Source: Spirosoma fluviale
GTDB lineage: Bacteria > Bacteroidota > Bacteroidia > Cytophagales > Spirosomataceae
Length of the DNA stretch: 64,000 nucleotides
Assembly: GCF_900230225.1 (NCBI RefSeq)
Contig: NZ_OCNH01000003.1
Coordinates: forward strand, 1,178,001-1,242,000
Reading direction: 5' to 3'
This document shows, piece after piece, positions 47,130 to 54,814 of this stretch (its first letter is position 1; the number at the start of each line of letters is the position of its first letter). The notes under the pieces are model-generated. The model ran no database searches, was not told the DNA's origin, and saw only the letters and a program-made list of their open reading frames with translations. The position numbers were made by a program, and so were the translations under genes.

Positions 47130-47202
47130 AAAAAACGAGTTAATAGTATCTAAACCATCCTTGTCTAAAACAGTTGTTCAAAAAACCAATTATATCCCGA
47201 AT

Positions 47203-47601
47203 ATGAATCTAATCTTACATGTATTGCTCGATGCGGCCGTCATTTTCGGTCTGGCTTACCTGATGCCCCAGGTCGATGTGAAAAATTTCGGAACTGCCAT
47301 TTTGATTGCCGTTCTGCTTGGACTCCTTAATTTTTTCCTGGGCTGGATCATTCGATTCCCGCTCAATTTAGTCACGTTTTTCCTGCTAACCGGTATTGTT
47401 CGGATTATTGTTACGGCCGTCATTCTAAAGCTTATTGACAGTTTCATGGACAGTTTTACCATTGCTGGTTTCTGGCCTGCGCTGGTCATTGCCTTGGCCG
47501 TCGCCGTGGCCGGAACACTCATCGACCGCTCGGCACCCACGCAGGAAATGGTGGAATCAGGTTATGTTGTTGGTTTACTCTCCAGTTTACGAATTGGGTA
47601 A
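47203..47601 (+). CDS. phage holin family 4-helix membrane protein
   Basis: 132-residue membrane protein with four hydrophobic segments, of the small phage-holin/YvlD-like family: MNLILHVLLDAAVIFGLAYLMPQVDVKNFGTAILIAVLLGLLNFFLGW is typical. ATG 47203 is used; the longer frame begins at TTG 47161. Despite the family name, the chromosomal members are common bacterial proteins and there is no phage context here. Function unknown. Confidence 0.82.
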   Translation: MNLILHVLLDAAVIFGLAYLMPQVDVKNFGTAILIAVLLGLLNFFLGWIIRFPLNLVTFFLLTGIVRIIVTAVILKLIDSFMDSFTIAGFWPALVIALAVAVAGTLIDRSAPTQEMVESGYVVGLLSSLRIG

Positions 47602-47624
47602 GCGCGTGTAGCAAGTCAGTGGCC

Positions 47625-47664
47625 AATAAAAAAGCCGCTTCACTGTTGAAGCGGCTTTTTTATT
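47625..47664. terminator. bidirectional intrinsic terminator, 18-bp stem
   Basis: 47625-47642 and 47647-47664 are perfect reverse complements around a four-base loop, with A and T runs on both sides. It separates the convergent holin-family and YugP-type genes. Confidence 0.92.
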
Positions 47665-47681
47665 GTTTTTTAAGGCGTTGG

Positions 47682-48362
47682 TTAGTTACTCCGACGGCCA
47701 CCCATCAACAGGCTGGCGTAGTAAAGCAGCGTTGCCAATGAGCCCAGAGCCGCAACCACGTAGGTCATAGCAGCCCACCAAAGCGCGTCTTTAGCAAAGC
47801 CATATTCACGCTGGTTGACAACCCCACGGGTTTGAATCCAGGCCAAGGCCCGACGGCTGGCGTCGAACTCTACGGGCAGGGTTATAAAGCTGAAGAGTGT
47901 TGTCAGCGCAAATAAGGCCACACCAATAGCCAGCGGAATGGGCGTGGTTCTGAGCAACAGAACACCGGCCAGTAACACCCACTGCATATACTGCGACGAA
48001 ACCGTTAGGACAGGCACCATTGCCGAACGGAGCTTCAGGGGTGCATACGCAACCTGATGTTGTACGGCGTGTCCGCATTCGTGGGCCGCAACGGCGGCTG
48101 CAGCCACACTCCGACCATAATAAACGTCGGCACTTAGGTTAACTGTTTTGTCCTGTGGGTTATAGTGGTCGGTGAGCATTCCTTCTACAGATACCACCCG
48201 AACGTCGTAAATGCCATTTTCACGTAGCATCTGCTCGGCTACTTCTGCGCCACTTAAGCCATTGCTCAAGCCAATTTGTGAGTATTCATTAAACTTACTT
48301 CGTAACCGCCAGCTCACGAATGCGCTTGCGCCGAAGATTACAATCATAATTAACCAGATCAT
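47682..48362 (-). CDS. YugP-type membrane zinc metallopeptidase
   Basis: 226-residue neutral zinc metallopeptidase-like membrane protein. N-terminal membrane helix, then RENGIYDVRVVSVEGMLTDHYNPQDKTVNLSADVYYGRSVAAAAVAAHECGHAVQHQVAYAPLKLR, in which HECGH is the HExxH zinc motif. Two or three C-terminal helices follow, with the family pattern LPVEFDASRRALAW. The substrate is unknown. Alone, ahead of a 174-bp gap to rfaE2 without visible features. Confidence 0.9.
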   Translation of the reverse strand: MIWLIMIVIFGASAFVSWRLRSKFNEYSQIGLSNGLSGAEVAEQMLRENGIYDVRVVSVEGMLTDHYNPQDKTVNLSADVYYGRSVAAAAVAAHECGHAVQHQVAYAPLKLRSAMVPVLTVSSQYMQWVLLAGVLLLRTTPIPLAIGVALFALTTLFSFITLPVEFDASRRALAWIQTRGVVNQREYGFAKDALWWAAMTYVVAALGSLATLLYYASLLMGGRRSN

Positions 48363-48536
48363 CTCAGTTAGTCAGGTTTGTGGTTTCAATTAAACGGCCA
48401 ATCTATTCGTCCGTCAATAGTAAAACAACGAATTAGGGTAAAAAGTATCCCGACCTACTAACCTTTTATCAAGTTGGAGAGCCGTTTGACAAGGTAGCGC
48501 GCTCATATTTGTTCGGGCAATGTGCTGATAAGTAGA

Positions 48537-49016
48537 TTAGTAACTTTCTTTTATCCGTTCGATGAGCTTCGTTGTCGAATAACCGGGAACGAGTGCAACC
48601 GTTTCAACGCGTCCACCACGCGCCAGCACAAAATCGGCTCCAACAATGGTGGCCACCGTGTAATCATCGCCTTTTACCAATACATCGGGCTGTACCGCTT
48701 CGATCAGTTCGAGGGGGGTTGGCTCGCCGAACAGCGTAACCGCGTCAATAAATTCAAGTGCGGCCATGAGTCGGGCGCGGGCATACTCATTCACCACGGG
48801 GCGTAATGGTCCTTTTATGCAACTGACAGAGGCATCGGTATTGAGACCAAGAATCAGGCGGTCGCCGAGTTGGCGGGCTTTCTCGAGGTAATCAATGTGG
48901 CCCAGGTGAACAATGTCGAAGCAACCGTTCGTAAAAACAATCGTCTGCCCGTCAGCCCGCCATTTGTTGGCTTGCTGAATGGCCTGCTGGCGGGTAAGTA
49001 TTTTGGATTCGGTCAT
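48537..49016 (-). CDS. rfaE2: D-glycero-beta-D-manno-heptose 1-phosphate adenylyltransferase
   Basis: 159-residue nucleotidyltransferase corresponding to the C-terminal domain of HldE as a separate protein (RfaE2). The signature VFTNGCFDIVHLGHIDYLEKARQLGD contains the HxGH ATP site; LGLNTDASVSCIKGPLRPVVNEYARARLMAAL and LVKGDDYTVATIVGADFVLARGGRVE complete the fold. It makes ADP-heptose for lipopolysaccharide core. The kinase half (HldA/RfaE1) is not here. It starts 16 bases after a flippase-like gene and is probably co-transcribed with it. Confidence 0.95.
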   Translation of the reverse strand: MTESKILTRQQAIQQANKWRADGQTIVFTNGCFDIVHLGHIDYLEKARQLGDRLILGLNTDASVSCIKGPLRPVVNEYARARLMAALEFIDAVTLFGEPTPLELIEAVQPDVLVKGDDYTVATIVGADFVLARGGRVETVALVPGYSTTKLIERIKESY

Positions 49017-49032
49017 AAGAAAAATCAGAGAA

Positions 49033-50085
49033 CTACGGCTCCAGCCTTAAGGCTTTTGGATCGTCCAGCACATCGACCGCCTGGGTTGCTTTGTTCCGGC
49101 GGAAAAGCACAACCAACAGGGCCAGAATGCCCAGAATAATAATCATTAGTGTAGAAACGCCATGAATAAACGTGGCCAGTACCTGACCGTCCTGGCTTGT
49201 GAGACCGTAGAGTAGCGCCACCTGGCCCACCAACAGGTGAAACGAGCCAATGCCGCCCGGTGTTGGTGCTGCCATGCCAAGCGTACCCACCATCAGGATG
49301 GTCAGGCCAGCCAATGGTCCCAGGTTTGCGGTGGCGGGCATAGCAAAGAACAAGGTATAGGACATGAGGTAATACATGGTCCAGATTAGCAGGGTATGAA
49401 ATACGAAGGCCCCCGGACGACGTATTTTTCGAACGCTCAACAGACCATCCAGCAGGCCCTTGACAAACACACTAACTTTTTGATACAGCGGATGGCGGCC
49501 CAGCGCTTCCCGGTAACGGTTGAACAGAAACCAGACAAGTAATACCAGACCGACGATAACTACTCCGGCGAACAGTAATATTCCCGAACCACTTGACCCC
49601 TTGGGTAATTTGCCGCCGAGAAACTCAATGAAAAACTGACTGATTCGGTCGAATTCAAGAACAAACGTGGCAATCAGGAGTAGTACCAGCATCAGTAAGT
49701 CGAAGAGTCGTTCCGCCACGACGGCACCAAAACTAACGTTAACGGGTACGTTTGATAAACGATACAGCGTGCCACATCGAACAAATTCACCCGCTCGGGG
49801 TAACGCCAGGTTAGCCAGATAGCCTGTCAGTACGCTGGCTGTTGTATCGAGTGAGGTAGGGCGCTGGGTAATTACCGGCTCCAGCAGAATACGCCATCGT
49901 TCGGCCCGGCTCCAGTGTGCTATAATGGTAAACACCGCCGATAACAACACCCATCGGTAATCGGCCCCCTTTATTTTCTGCCATAGATCGGCAGCATCGA
50001 GGTGGCTTTGGTGGAATGTGAACCAGAGTAACCCCCCGGCAATGGCCAGTGAGACAAGGTACTTAATAACATTTTTGACGTTCAT
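49033..50085 (-). CDS. lysylphosphatidylglycerol synthase-type transmembrane protein (UPF0104)
   Basis: 350-residue polytopic membrane protein of the flippase-like UPF0104/AglD group, with eight or so helices and no aminoacyltransferase domain. Marks are LAIAGGLLWFTFHQS, ISQFFIEFLGG, TGYLANLALPRAGEFVRCGTLYRLSNVPVNVSFGAVVAERLFDLLMLVLLLIA, and GMAAPTPGGIGSFHLLVGQVALLYGL. The AP(T/R)PGGIGxxE/H and RxGE motifs are the family core. It may move lipid-linked sugars or lipids across the inner membrane. The link with rfaE2 suggests an envelope role. Confidence 0.88.
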   Translation of the reverse strand: MNVKNVIKYLVSLAIAGGLLWFTFHQSHLDAADLWQKIKGADYRWVLLSAVFTIIAHWSRAERWRILLEPVITQRPTSLDTTASVLTGYLANLALPRAGEFVRCGTLYRLSNVPVNVSFGAVVAERLFDLLMLVLLLIATFVLEFDRISQFFIEFLGGKLPKGSSGSGILLFAGVVIVGLVLLVWFLFNRYREALGRHPLYQKVSVFVKGLLDGLLSVRKIRRPGAFVFHTLLIWTMYYLMSYTLFFAMPATANLGPLAGLTILMVGTLGMAAPTPGGIGSFHLLVGQVALLYGLTSQDGQVLATFIHGVSTLMIIILGILALLVVLFRRNKATQAVDVLDDPKALRLEP

Positions 50086-50143
50086 GCGGCTGTATCGTGG
50101 TGCTGAAATGGTAATAACTGCGACTTTTCAGGCGCGGTACGAA

Positions 50144-50170
50144 AAACTCCGCCACAAAGTAACGGAGTTT
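50144..50170 (-). terminator. panD terminator
   Basis: AAACTCCG (50144-50151) pairs with CGGAGTTT (50163-50170). On the - strand the stem lies 34 bases after the panD stop and runs into a T run, before the flippase-like gene. Confidence 0.7.
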
Positions 50171-50203
50171 CATTGAAACCGATGTGAGTGGTGCGCAAAA
50201 GGG

Positions 50204-50557
50204 TTACCAAATTACCAGTCGATTATTATCATTCGGAAAAACGACGGTTGGTTTAAACCCCTGGGCTTCTTCTGTTGTCATCATGGCATACGCAATGATG
50301 ATAATAATGTCGCCAACCTGTGCTCTACGGGCCGCAGCGCCGTTGAGGCAAATAATTCCCGAACCACGCTCGCCTTTAATAACATAGGTGACGAGCCGCT
50401 CGCCGTTGTTGTTGTTAACAATATGAACCTGTTCGTTTTCGAGTAAGTTGGCCGCATCCATAAGATCTTCATCAATGGTGATACTTCCAACGTAATTCAG
50501 TTCAGCCTGCGTGACCTTGACGCGGTGCAGTTTCGATTTTAAAATGGTAACAAACAT
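50204..50557 (-). CDS. panD: aspartate 1-decarboxylase
   Basis: Pyruvoyl-dependent enzyme that makes beta-alanine for pantothenate and CoA. From ATG 50557 (MFVTILKSKLHRVKVTQAELNYVGSITIDEDLMDAANL) it has 117 residues, the usual size; the longer frame from 50626 is not family sequence. The Gly-Ser processing site is in LNYVGSITID (Ser25 becomes the pyruvoyl group), and LNGAAARRAQVGDIIIIIAYAMM closes the fold. The other pan genes are elsewhere. Confidence 0.96.
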   Translation of the reverse strand: MFVTILKSKLHRVKVTQAELNYVGSITIDEDLMDAANLLENEQVHIVNNNNGERLVTYVIKGERGSGIICLNGAAARRAQVGDIIIIIAYAMMTTEEAQGFKPTVVFPNDNNRLVIW

Positions 50558-50681
50558 GCGAATTGAGTAATGGCCTAGAAAAGCAGCGAATAGTAAGCTA
50601 CCTTCAGCCGTCACAAAAACAGCCACCTTACGGGGTTGGTTCCTGCGTCGTGAGCCCCTGAGTTTGGTTGTTGGTTATTGA

Positions 50682-50728
50682 GTTATTGGTTAGTAAAAAT
50701 CTGCCACGAATAACTATTAACCAATAAC
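50682..50728. repeat. inverted repeat of an ATTGGTTA-type word
   Basis: GTTATTGGTTAGTA (50682-50695) pairs with TATTAACCAATAAC (50715-50728) at 13 of 14 positions. Several further copies of the GGTTATTG/CAATAACC word surround it in the 195-bp gap between panD and the ThiF-like gene. It ends 24 bases before the stop of the latter gene and so can act as its terminator stem. Confidence 0.5.
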
Positions 50729-50752
50729 CATCAACGAATAACCAATAGCTAA

Positions 50753-51892
50753 CTAATACACGGCCATTTCGGGTTCGATGTCCCGCGCCCAGGCGTTGAT
50801 GCCGCCGTCGAGATTATAGAGATTGTTTAGGCCGCCCTGTGCATAGAGGTACTGTACAACATTGGCCGACCGGATGCCGTGGTGGCAATAAACAATAACG
50901 GGGCGGTCGGTTGGAATTCGTTTGCGGTTATTAGGGATCATGCTCACGGGAATCAGTACGGCTCCTTCCAGGTGGCAAAGTTCGTATTCCGGGCGTTCGC
51001 GAACATCCAGCAGAAACAAATCCTCGCCAAGCGCAATGCGTTCCGACAGTTCCTGAACGGATATTCTTTGCGGACCTGATTCACCCGGAGCCGGTCGCGC
51101 TCCTGCCGATGCCAGCCCTTCCTTGGCTACTTCTACCGCATTAGGCAGTCGCCTGGTTTTAATTTTCTGCTGGTTCATGGACAGCAGGTCGATCATGAGT
51201 AAGTGTTCGTTGAGCGACTGGCCGATTCCCGTTATCAGTTTAATGACCTCGTTGGCCTGATACGTACCTATAACGCCCGGCAAAACGCCCAGAACACCCG
51301 TAATACTACAGTTGGGTATTTCGATTTCGCTCGGATAGTCCGGGAACAGGCAGCGGTACGTTGGGCCCCGCCGACCATCGCCTAAATTGGCATTAAGCAC
51401 GGCCACCTGGCCCTCAAAGCGGTGAATGGCGCCGTATACAAACGGTTTACCAAGCATTACACACACATCGTTAACCAGGTAGCGGACTTTGAAATTATCG
51501 GTACAGTCGACAACAATATCGTACGCTTCAATGATGGAGCGGGCGTTATTGATGTCCAGAGCCATGGTGTAGGTATCGAACGTGAGGTCCGGGTTGAGCC
51601 TATTAAGGTGGCTCACCGCAACTTTTGCTTTGGGCTTGCCTACTTCATCGGTCGTATAGAGCACCTGGCGCTGCAAATTGCTTAGATCAATAACGTCTGG
51701 ATCAATAACACCAATGGTACCCACGCCAGCGGCTGTAAGGTACAGAAGAACGGGGCAGCCCAGCCCACCCGCTCCCACAACCAGTACACGAGCGTTTTTG
51801 AGCAGTAACTGACCTTTCGGGCCAATTTCAGGTAGGTTCAGGTGTTTTTGATAGCGTTGTTTTTCGGCCGGTATTAAGGTCGTTGCTTCCAT
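50753..51892 (-). CDS. ThiF/MoeB-type adenylyltransferase with C-terminal rhodanese domain
   Basis: 379 residues. The E1-like domain (1 to about 245) has ARVLVVGAGGLGCPVLLYLTAAGVG, IDPDVIDLSNLQRQVLY, KAKVAVSHLNRLNP, VVDCTDNFKVRYLVNDVC and a GVLGVLPGVIGTYQANEVIKLI helix. The rhodanese domain (about 275-375) has LFLLDVRERPEYELCHLEGAVLIPVSMIP and the active-cysteine loop VYCHHGIRS. Such MOCS3-like fusions adenylate and sulfurise a ubiquitin-like carrier for molybdopterin, thiamine or thio-tRNA. The usual zinc-binding CxxC pairs are not both present. The carrier protein gene is not adjacent, so the pathway is open. Confidence 0.9.
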   Translation of the reverse strand: MEATTLIPAEKQRYQKHLNLPEIGPKGQLLLKNARVLVVGAGGLGCPVLLYLTAAGVGTIGVIDPDVIDLSNLQRQVLYTTDEVGKPKAKVAVSHLNRLNPDLTFDTYTMALDINNARSIIEAYDIVVDCTDNFKVRYLVNDVCVMLGKPFVYGAIHRFEGQVAVLNANLGDGRRGPTYRCLFPDYPSEIEIPNCSITGVLGVLPGVIGTYQANEVIKLITGIGQSLNEHLLMIDLLSMNQQKIKTRRLPNAVEVAKEGLASAGARPAPGESGPQRISVQELSERIALGEDLFLLDVRERPEYELCHLEGAVLIPVSMIPNNRKRIPTDRPVIVYCHHGIRSANVVQYLYAQGGLNNLYNLDGGINAWARDIEPEMAVY

Positions 51893-52057
51893 AACTTTGA
51901 AATAGAGTGCATCTGGGAACTATGTTGCACTAATCCAACAGCTTTAGACTCTTGAAAATTGCATAGGAATAAGTCCACACGTAAATATTTTCTTAACGTT
52001 AGGCATGTGTTTTTTTTTAGTACTATTGCCCCGACAAAATCCAAATGTTTCTTACCT

Positions 52058-52843
52058 ATGAACTATCTGCGTTTTTCTGCAAATGTTCCTGCCCTTCGGC
52101 CATCAGTAACGATTGGCTTTCTGGCGCTTACACTGACGCTCAACGTCAATTCGGTTAATGCTGCTCCTGTTCCCGCCCCCACTACGTCAGCAGCGGTACA
52201 GCCTAAGCACGTCCTGAAAAAAGGAAAGTGGGCAAATCTTTTCGATGGCAAAACCCTGTCCGGCTGGCATGTTTACCTCAAAGAAGGGCAGCCAGTGTCC
52301 GACAAGTGGACCATCGACGATGGGGCTATCCACCTGGCTTCGGGTGGTGCCGGTGATCTGGTGACCGATAAAGAGTATGGCAATTTTGAACTGGAAGTTG
52401 AATGGAAAATTGCCGAAGGAGGCAACAGTGGCATTATTTTCCACGTCCATGAAGATCCTAAATTCAAATCAACGTATCAGACTGGTCCTGAGATGCAGGT
52501 GCTCGATAACGAGCGTCACCCCGATGCGAAACAAGGTCGTGATGGCAACCGTACGGCCGGTTCGCTTTATGATCTCCAAAAGCCCGTTACACCCGGTGCT
52601 GCTAAACCCGCCGGTGAGTGGAATAAAGCCCGACTGGTTATTAATAACGGCAAAGCAGAGCAGTACCTGAATGGCAAGAAAACGGCTGAATATCCAACCA
52701 GCGGGCCGGAATGGGATAAAATGGTAGCTGAGAGTAAATTTAAGGGGTGGGAAGGCTTTGGTAAATATGCAACCGGCCACATTGCTCTGCAAGATCATGG
52801 CAATAAGGTTTGGTTCCGCAACATCCGGATACGCGAACTGTAA
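52058..52843 (+). CDS. secreted DUF1080 (3-keto-glycoside hydrolase/lyase-like) protein
   Basis: 261 residues from ATG 52058, with a signal peptide (to VNA). The longer frame from 51959 does not improve it. DUF1080 jelly-roll marks: NLFDGKTLSGWHVY, WTIDDGAIHLASGGAGDLVTDKEYGNFELEVEWKIAEGGNSGIIFHVHED, TGPEMQVLDNERHPDA, AGSLYDLQKP, GEWNKARLVINNGKAEQYLNGKK, and GHIALQDHGNKVWFRNIRIREL. Members cut 3-keto sugars or bind glycans outside the cytoplasm. A TIM-barrel isomerase-type gene follows after 85 bases on the same strand and is probably part of the same pathway. Confidence 0.93.
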   Translation: MNYLRFSANVPALRPSVTIGFLALTLTLNVNSVNAAPVPAPTTSAAVQPKHVLKKGKWANLFDGKTLSGWHVYLKEGQPVSDKWTIDDGAIHLASGGAGDLVTDKEYGNFELEVEWKIAEGGNSGIIFHVHEDPKFKSTYQTGPEMQVLDNERHPDAKQGRDGNRTAGSLYDLQKPVTPGAAKPAGEWNKARLVINNGKAEQYLNGKKTAEYPTSGPEWDKMVAESKFKGWEGFGKYATGHIALQDHGNKVWFRNIRIREL

Positions 52844-52848
52844 TCAAT

Positions 52849-52910
52849 GATAGAATGAGTGAATGGTGAAAGAGCGAATAGCCTCTCATTTGCCATTAAC
52901 TCATTCTATC
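52849..52910. repeat. inverted repeat between DUF1080 and TIM-barrel genes
   Basis: 52849-52871 pairs imperfectly with 52889-52910 (GATAGAATGAGT arm perfect over 12 bases, then mostly matched). The AATGAGTGAATGG word and its complement reappear in the inverted repeat at 61491-61556. Confidence 0.5.
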
Positions 52911-52928
52911 ACTCACTCATTCTCCATT

Positions 52929-53801
52929 ATGATACGCCGAACGGCTCTAAAAACCCTGACTGGTAGCGCCCTCACGCTACCACTGCTGACCGACTCTTTA
53001 GCCAGCTCCATGACTACATCTGAACAAACGGCTCCCTTGCTGAAGGGGCGCATCAACCACTCGGTTTGCCGGTGGTGCTACAGTAAAATACCGCTTGAGG
53101 ACCTTTGCAAAGCTGCCAAAGGAATGGGGATTACCTCTATCGATCTGACCGGCCCTGAGGAATGGCCTGTATTAAAAAAACACGGCCTGACATGCGCGCT
53201 GCCACAAGGTGCCGGTAAGGGTATTAACGATGGCTTCAATGACCCTAAATTTCACGATGAACTGGTGGCCAGTTACGAGGCTATTTTTCCAAAGTTGAAA
53301 GAAGCAGGTCTGACCACCGTTATCTGTTTTTCCGGTAACCGACGCGGCATGAGCGACGAAAAAGGCCTGGAGAACTGTGCTGTAGGGCTGAAGCGCCTGA
53401 TGCCGAGTGCCGAGAAATATGGTATCACCATGATTATGGAGCTACTGAACAGCAAAGTGAACCACAAAGATTACATGTGCGATCATACAGCCTGGGGCGT
53501 TGAACTTTGCAAAAAGGTTGGCTCAGAAAACTTCAAGCTGCTGTACGATATTTACCACATGCAGATCATGGAAGGTGACATCATCCGTACCATTAAGGAG
53601 TCCAGTAAATACATTGGACACTACCATACCGGTGGTAATCCCGGCCGGAATGAGATTGATGAAACCCAGGAGCTTTACTATCCGGCTATCATGAAAGCGA
53701 TTGTTGAAACCGGCTTTAAAGGCTATGTAGCGCAGGAATTCATCCCTGTGCGTGACCCGCTCAAAAGCCTGAAAGAAGCGGTGTTAATTTGTGATGTATA
53801 G
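52929..53801 (+). CDS. exported hydroxypyruvate isomerase-like TIM-barrel protein
   Basis: 290 residues from ATG 52929. The N-terminus MIRRTALKTLTGSALTLPLLTDSLAS is a signal peptide with an Arg-Arg start, possibly Tat-type. The barrel shows NHSVCRWCYSKIPLEDLCKAAKGMGI, DLTGPEEWP, VICFSGNRRGMSDE, IMELLNSKVNHKDYMCDHTAWG, LLYDIYHMQIMEGDIIRTI, and IGHYHTGGNPGRNE with FIPVRDP, the hydroxypyruvate isomerase/IolE-like set of metal ligands. Hydroxypyruvate isomerase itself is cytosolic, so the exported form likely acts on another (keto-)sugar. It follows the DUF1080 gene. Confidence 0.9.
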   Translation: MIRRTALKTLTGSALTLPLLTDSLASSMTTSEQTAPLLKGRINHSVCRWCYSKIPLEDLCKAAKGMGITSIDLTGPEEWPVLKKHGLTCALPQGAGKGINDGFNDPKFHDELVASYEAIFPKLKEAGLTTVICFSGNRRGMSDEKGLENCAVGLKRLMPSAEKYGITMIMELLNSKVNHKDYMCDHTAWGVELCKKVGSENFKLLYDIYHMQIMEGDIIRTIKESSKYIGHYHTGGNPGRNEIDETQELYYPAIMKAIVETGFKGYVAQEFIPVRDPLKSLKEAVLICDV

Positions 53802-53812
53802 TTATTGAGTAG

Positions 53813-53922
53813 TAGGAGCGAGGAGTTAGGAGTTAGGAGTTAGTGCCTCACAGGTCCTCCTCACTTCTCATTCCCCGCTCCTTTTTTATCGACGCGTCAG
53901 CCCTCCTAACTCCTCGCTCCTA
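53813..53922. repeat. inverted repeat of AGGAGTTAGG words at the end of the Fic gene
   Basis: 53813-53832 and 53903-53922 are perfect reverse complements; more copies of GGAGTTA (three in tandem from 53823) and of its complement fill the arms. The 70-base interior is C/T-rich and has no stem of note. It joins the convergent TIM-barrel and Fic genes, and its right arm reaches the Fic stop codon (53920-53922). Confidence 0.65.
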
Positions 53923-54696
53923 ACTCCTACTACTATTTCCCCCCTCTTCCTGTAGAAAACGGATAAGCTGGCGATGCATGAAATCAATAATTGATGCGGG
54001 TGTTTTTTGTTGCCAGCTTGCATCCAGCGATTTTAGGTAAGCGGTTCGACTGTCGGCATAAATCAGACTGAGCGGAAGTTGATGGTACTGCTGAATATAA
54101 TTCATTAATAATCGCGCCATAAGGCCATTTCCTGCACCGAATGGATGTAAGGTTAGTAGTTGAAAGTGGGTTTTAAATGATAAGTCATAGAGTTGGCGCG
54201 GAGTCTTAAGAAGCGAGACTGCGGTGTTAACCTCTCTAAGTAGCGCATCCAGGGCAGCAGGAAGTTTGTGTGCCTCTACCAATTGTCGTCGGCCAGCCAT
54301 GGTGCTATCGATGCGTAATTCACCTTTACTGGTATCAAAGCTGCTTAACAACGAATGCTTCAGACCTCCCGTTTGGTGCATTAAAATCGACGCCAGTCGT
54401 TGAAGAGCAGCCCGGTTGATTGGCTCCCGCTGGCTAGCCAACAATAACACCTCGTTAAGAGCCTTGTAGTGATCGAGAAGTAGAAGCTGATCTAAAACCG
54501 GCAGGCCAGTAAGTAACCCGCTTTCCGTAAGAAGAGCCTGGACTTGTGAGAATGTTAAGGAAGAGCCTTCAATGGCGGTCGAATGATACGTAAGTAGACA
54601 ATGAGTATTGAACGTGTAGGTCGTTACATCTCCTGTTGCAGCCCGGTAACGGTTAAGGAGTTGGGGAAGCGTTTCGGTCGTGACGTCCACTTTCAT
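53920..54696 (-). CDS. Fic family protein with altered active site
   Basis: 258 residues from ATG 54696; the frame opens at GTG 54702. The N-terminus carries an inhibitory-helix motif of the [S/T]xxxE[G/N] type (Ser39-TAI-Glu43-Gly44 in TYHSTAIEGSSLT). The Fic core is HPFGAGNGLMAR (184-195), against the consensus HxFx[D/E]GNGRxxR: the acidic Mg ligand is Ala188 and the first arginine is Leu192, while the histidine, GNG and last Arg remain. Fic enzymes AMPylate or otherwise modify target proteins; with these changes normal AMPylation is doubtful. No antitoxin gene is adjacent, as expected when the inhibitory motif is internal. Confidence 0.85.
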   Translation of the reverse strand: MKVDVTTETLPQLLNRYRAATGDVTTYTFNTHCLLTYHSTAIEGSSLTFSQVQALLTESGLLTGLPVLDQLLLLDHYKALNEVLLLASQREPINRAALQRLASILMHQTGGLKHSLLSSFDTSKGELRIDSTMAGRRQLVEAHKLPAALDALLREVNTAVSLLKTPRQLYDLSFKTHFQLLTLHPFGAGNGLMARLLMNYIQQYHQLPLSLIYADSRTAYLKSLDASWQQKTPASIIDFMHRQLIRFLQEEGGNSSRS

Positions 54697-54814
54697 GATC
54701 ACCTGTTTTCATTAGAAATATACCGTAACAATCCGCTTAACTTTTGCTGGCAATTCAGCGTGTAGACACCTTTTGCGGTTACTAACCGATTGTGTTTCTT
54801 CCCGTCCTGCTAAG

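Noticed and set aside
47203..47601. Phage remnant, suggested by the holin family name
   Set aside because: No other phage gene is present; chromosomal members of this four-helix family are common in bacteria.
53823..53842. CRISPR or tandem-repeat array (GGAGTTA x3)
   Set aside because: Only three seven-base units without spacers; they belong to the inverted repeat at 53813-53922.
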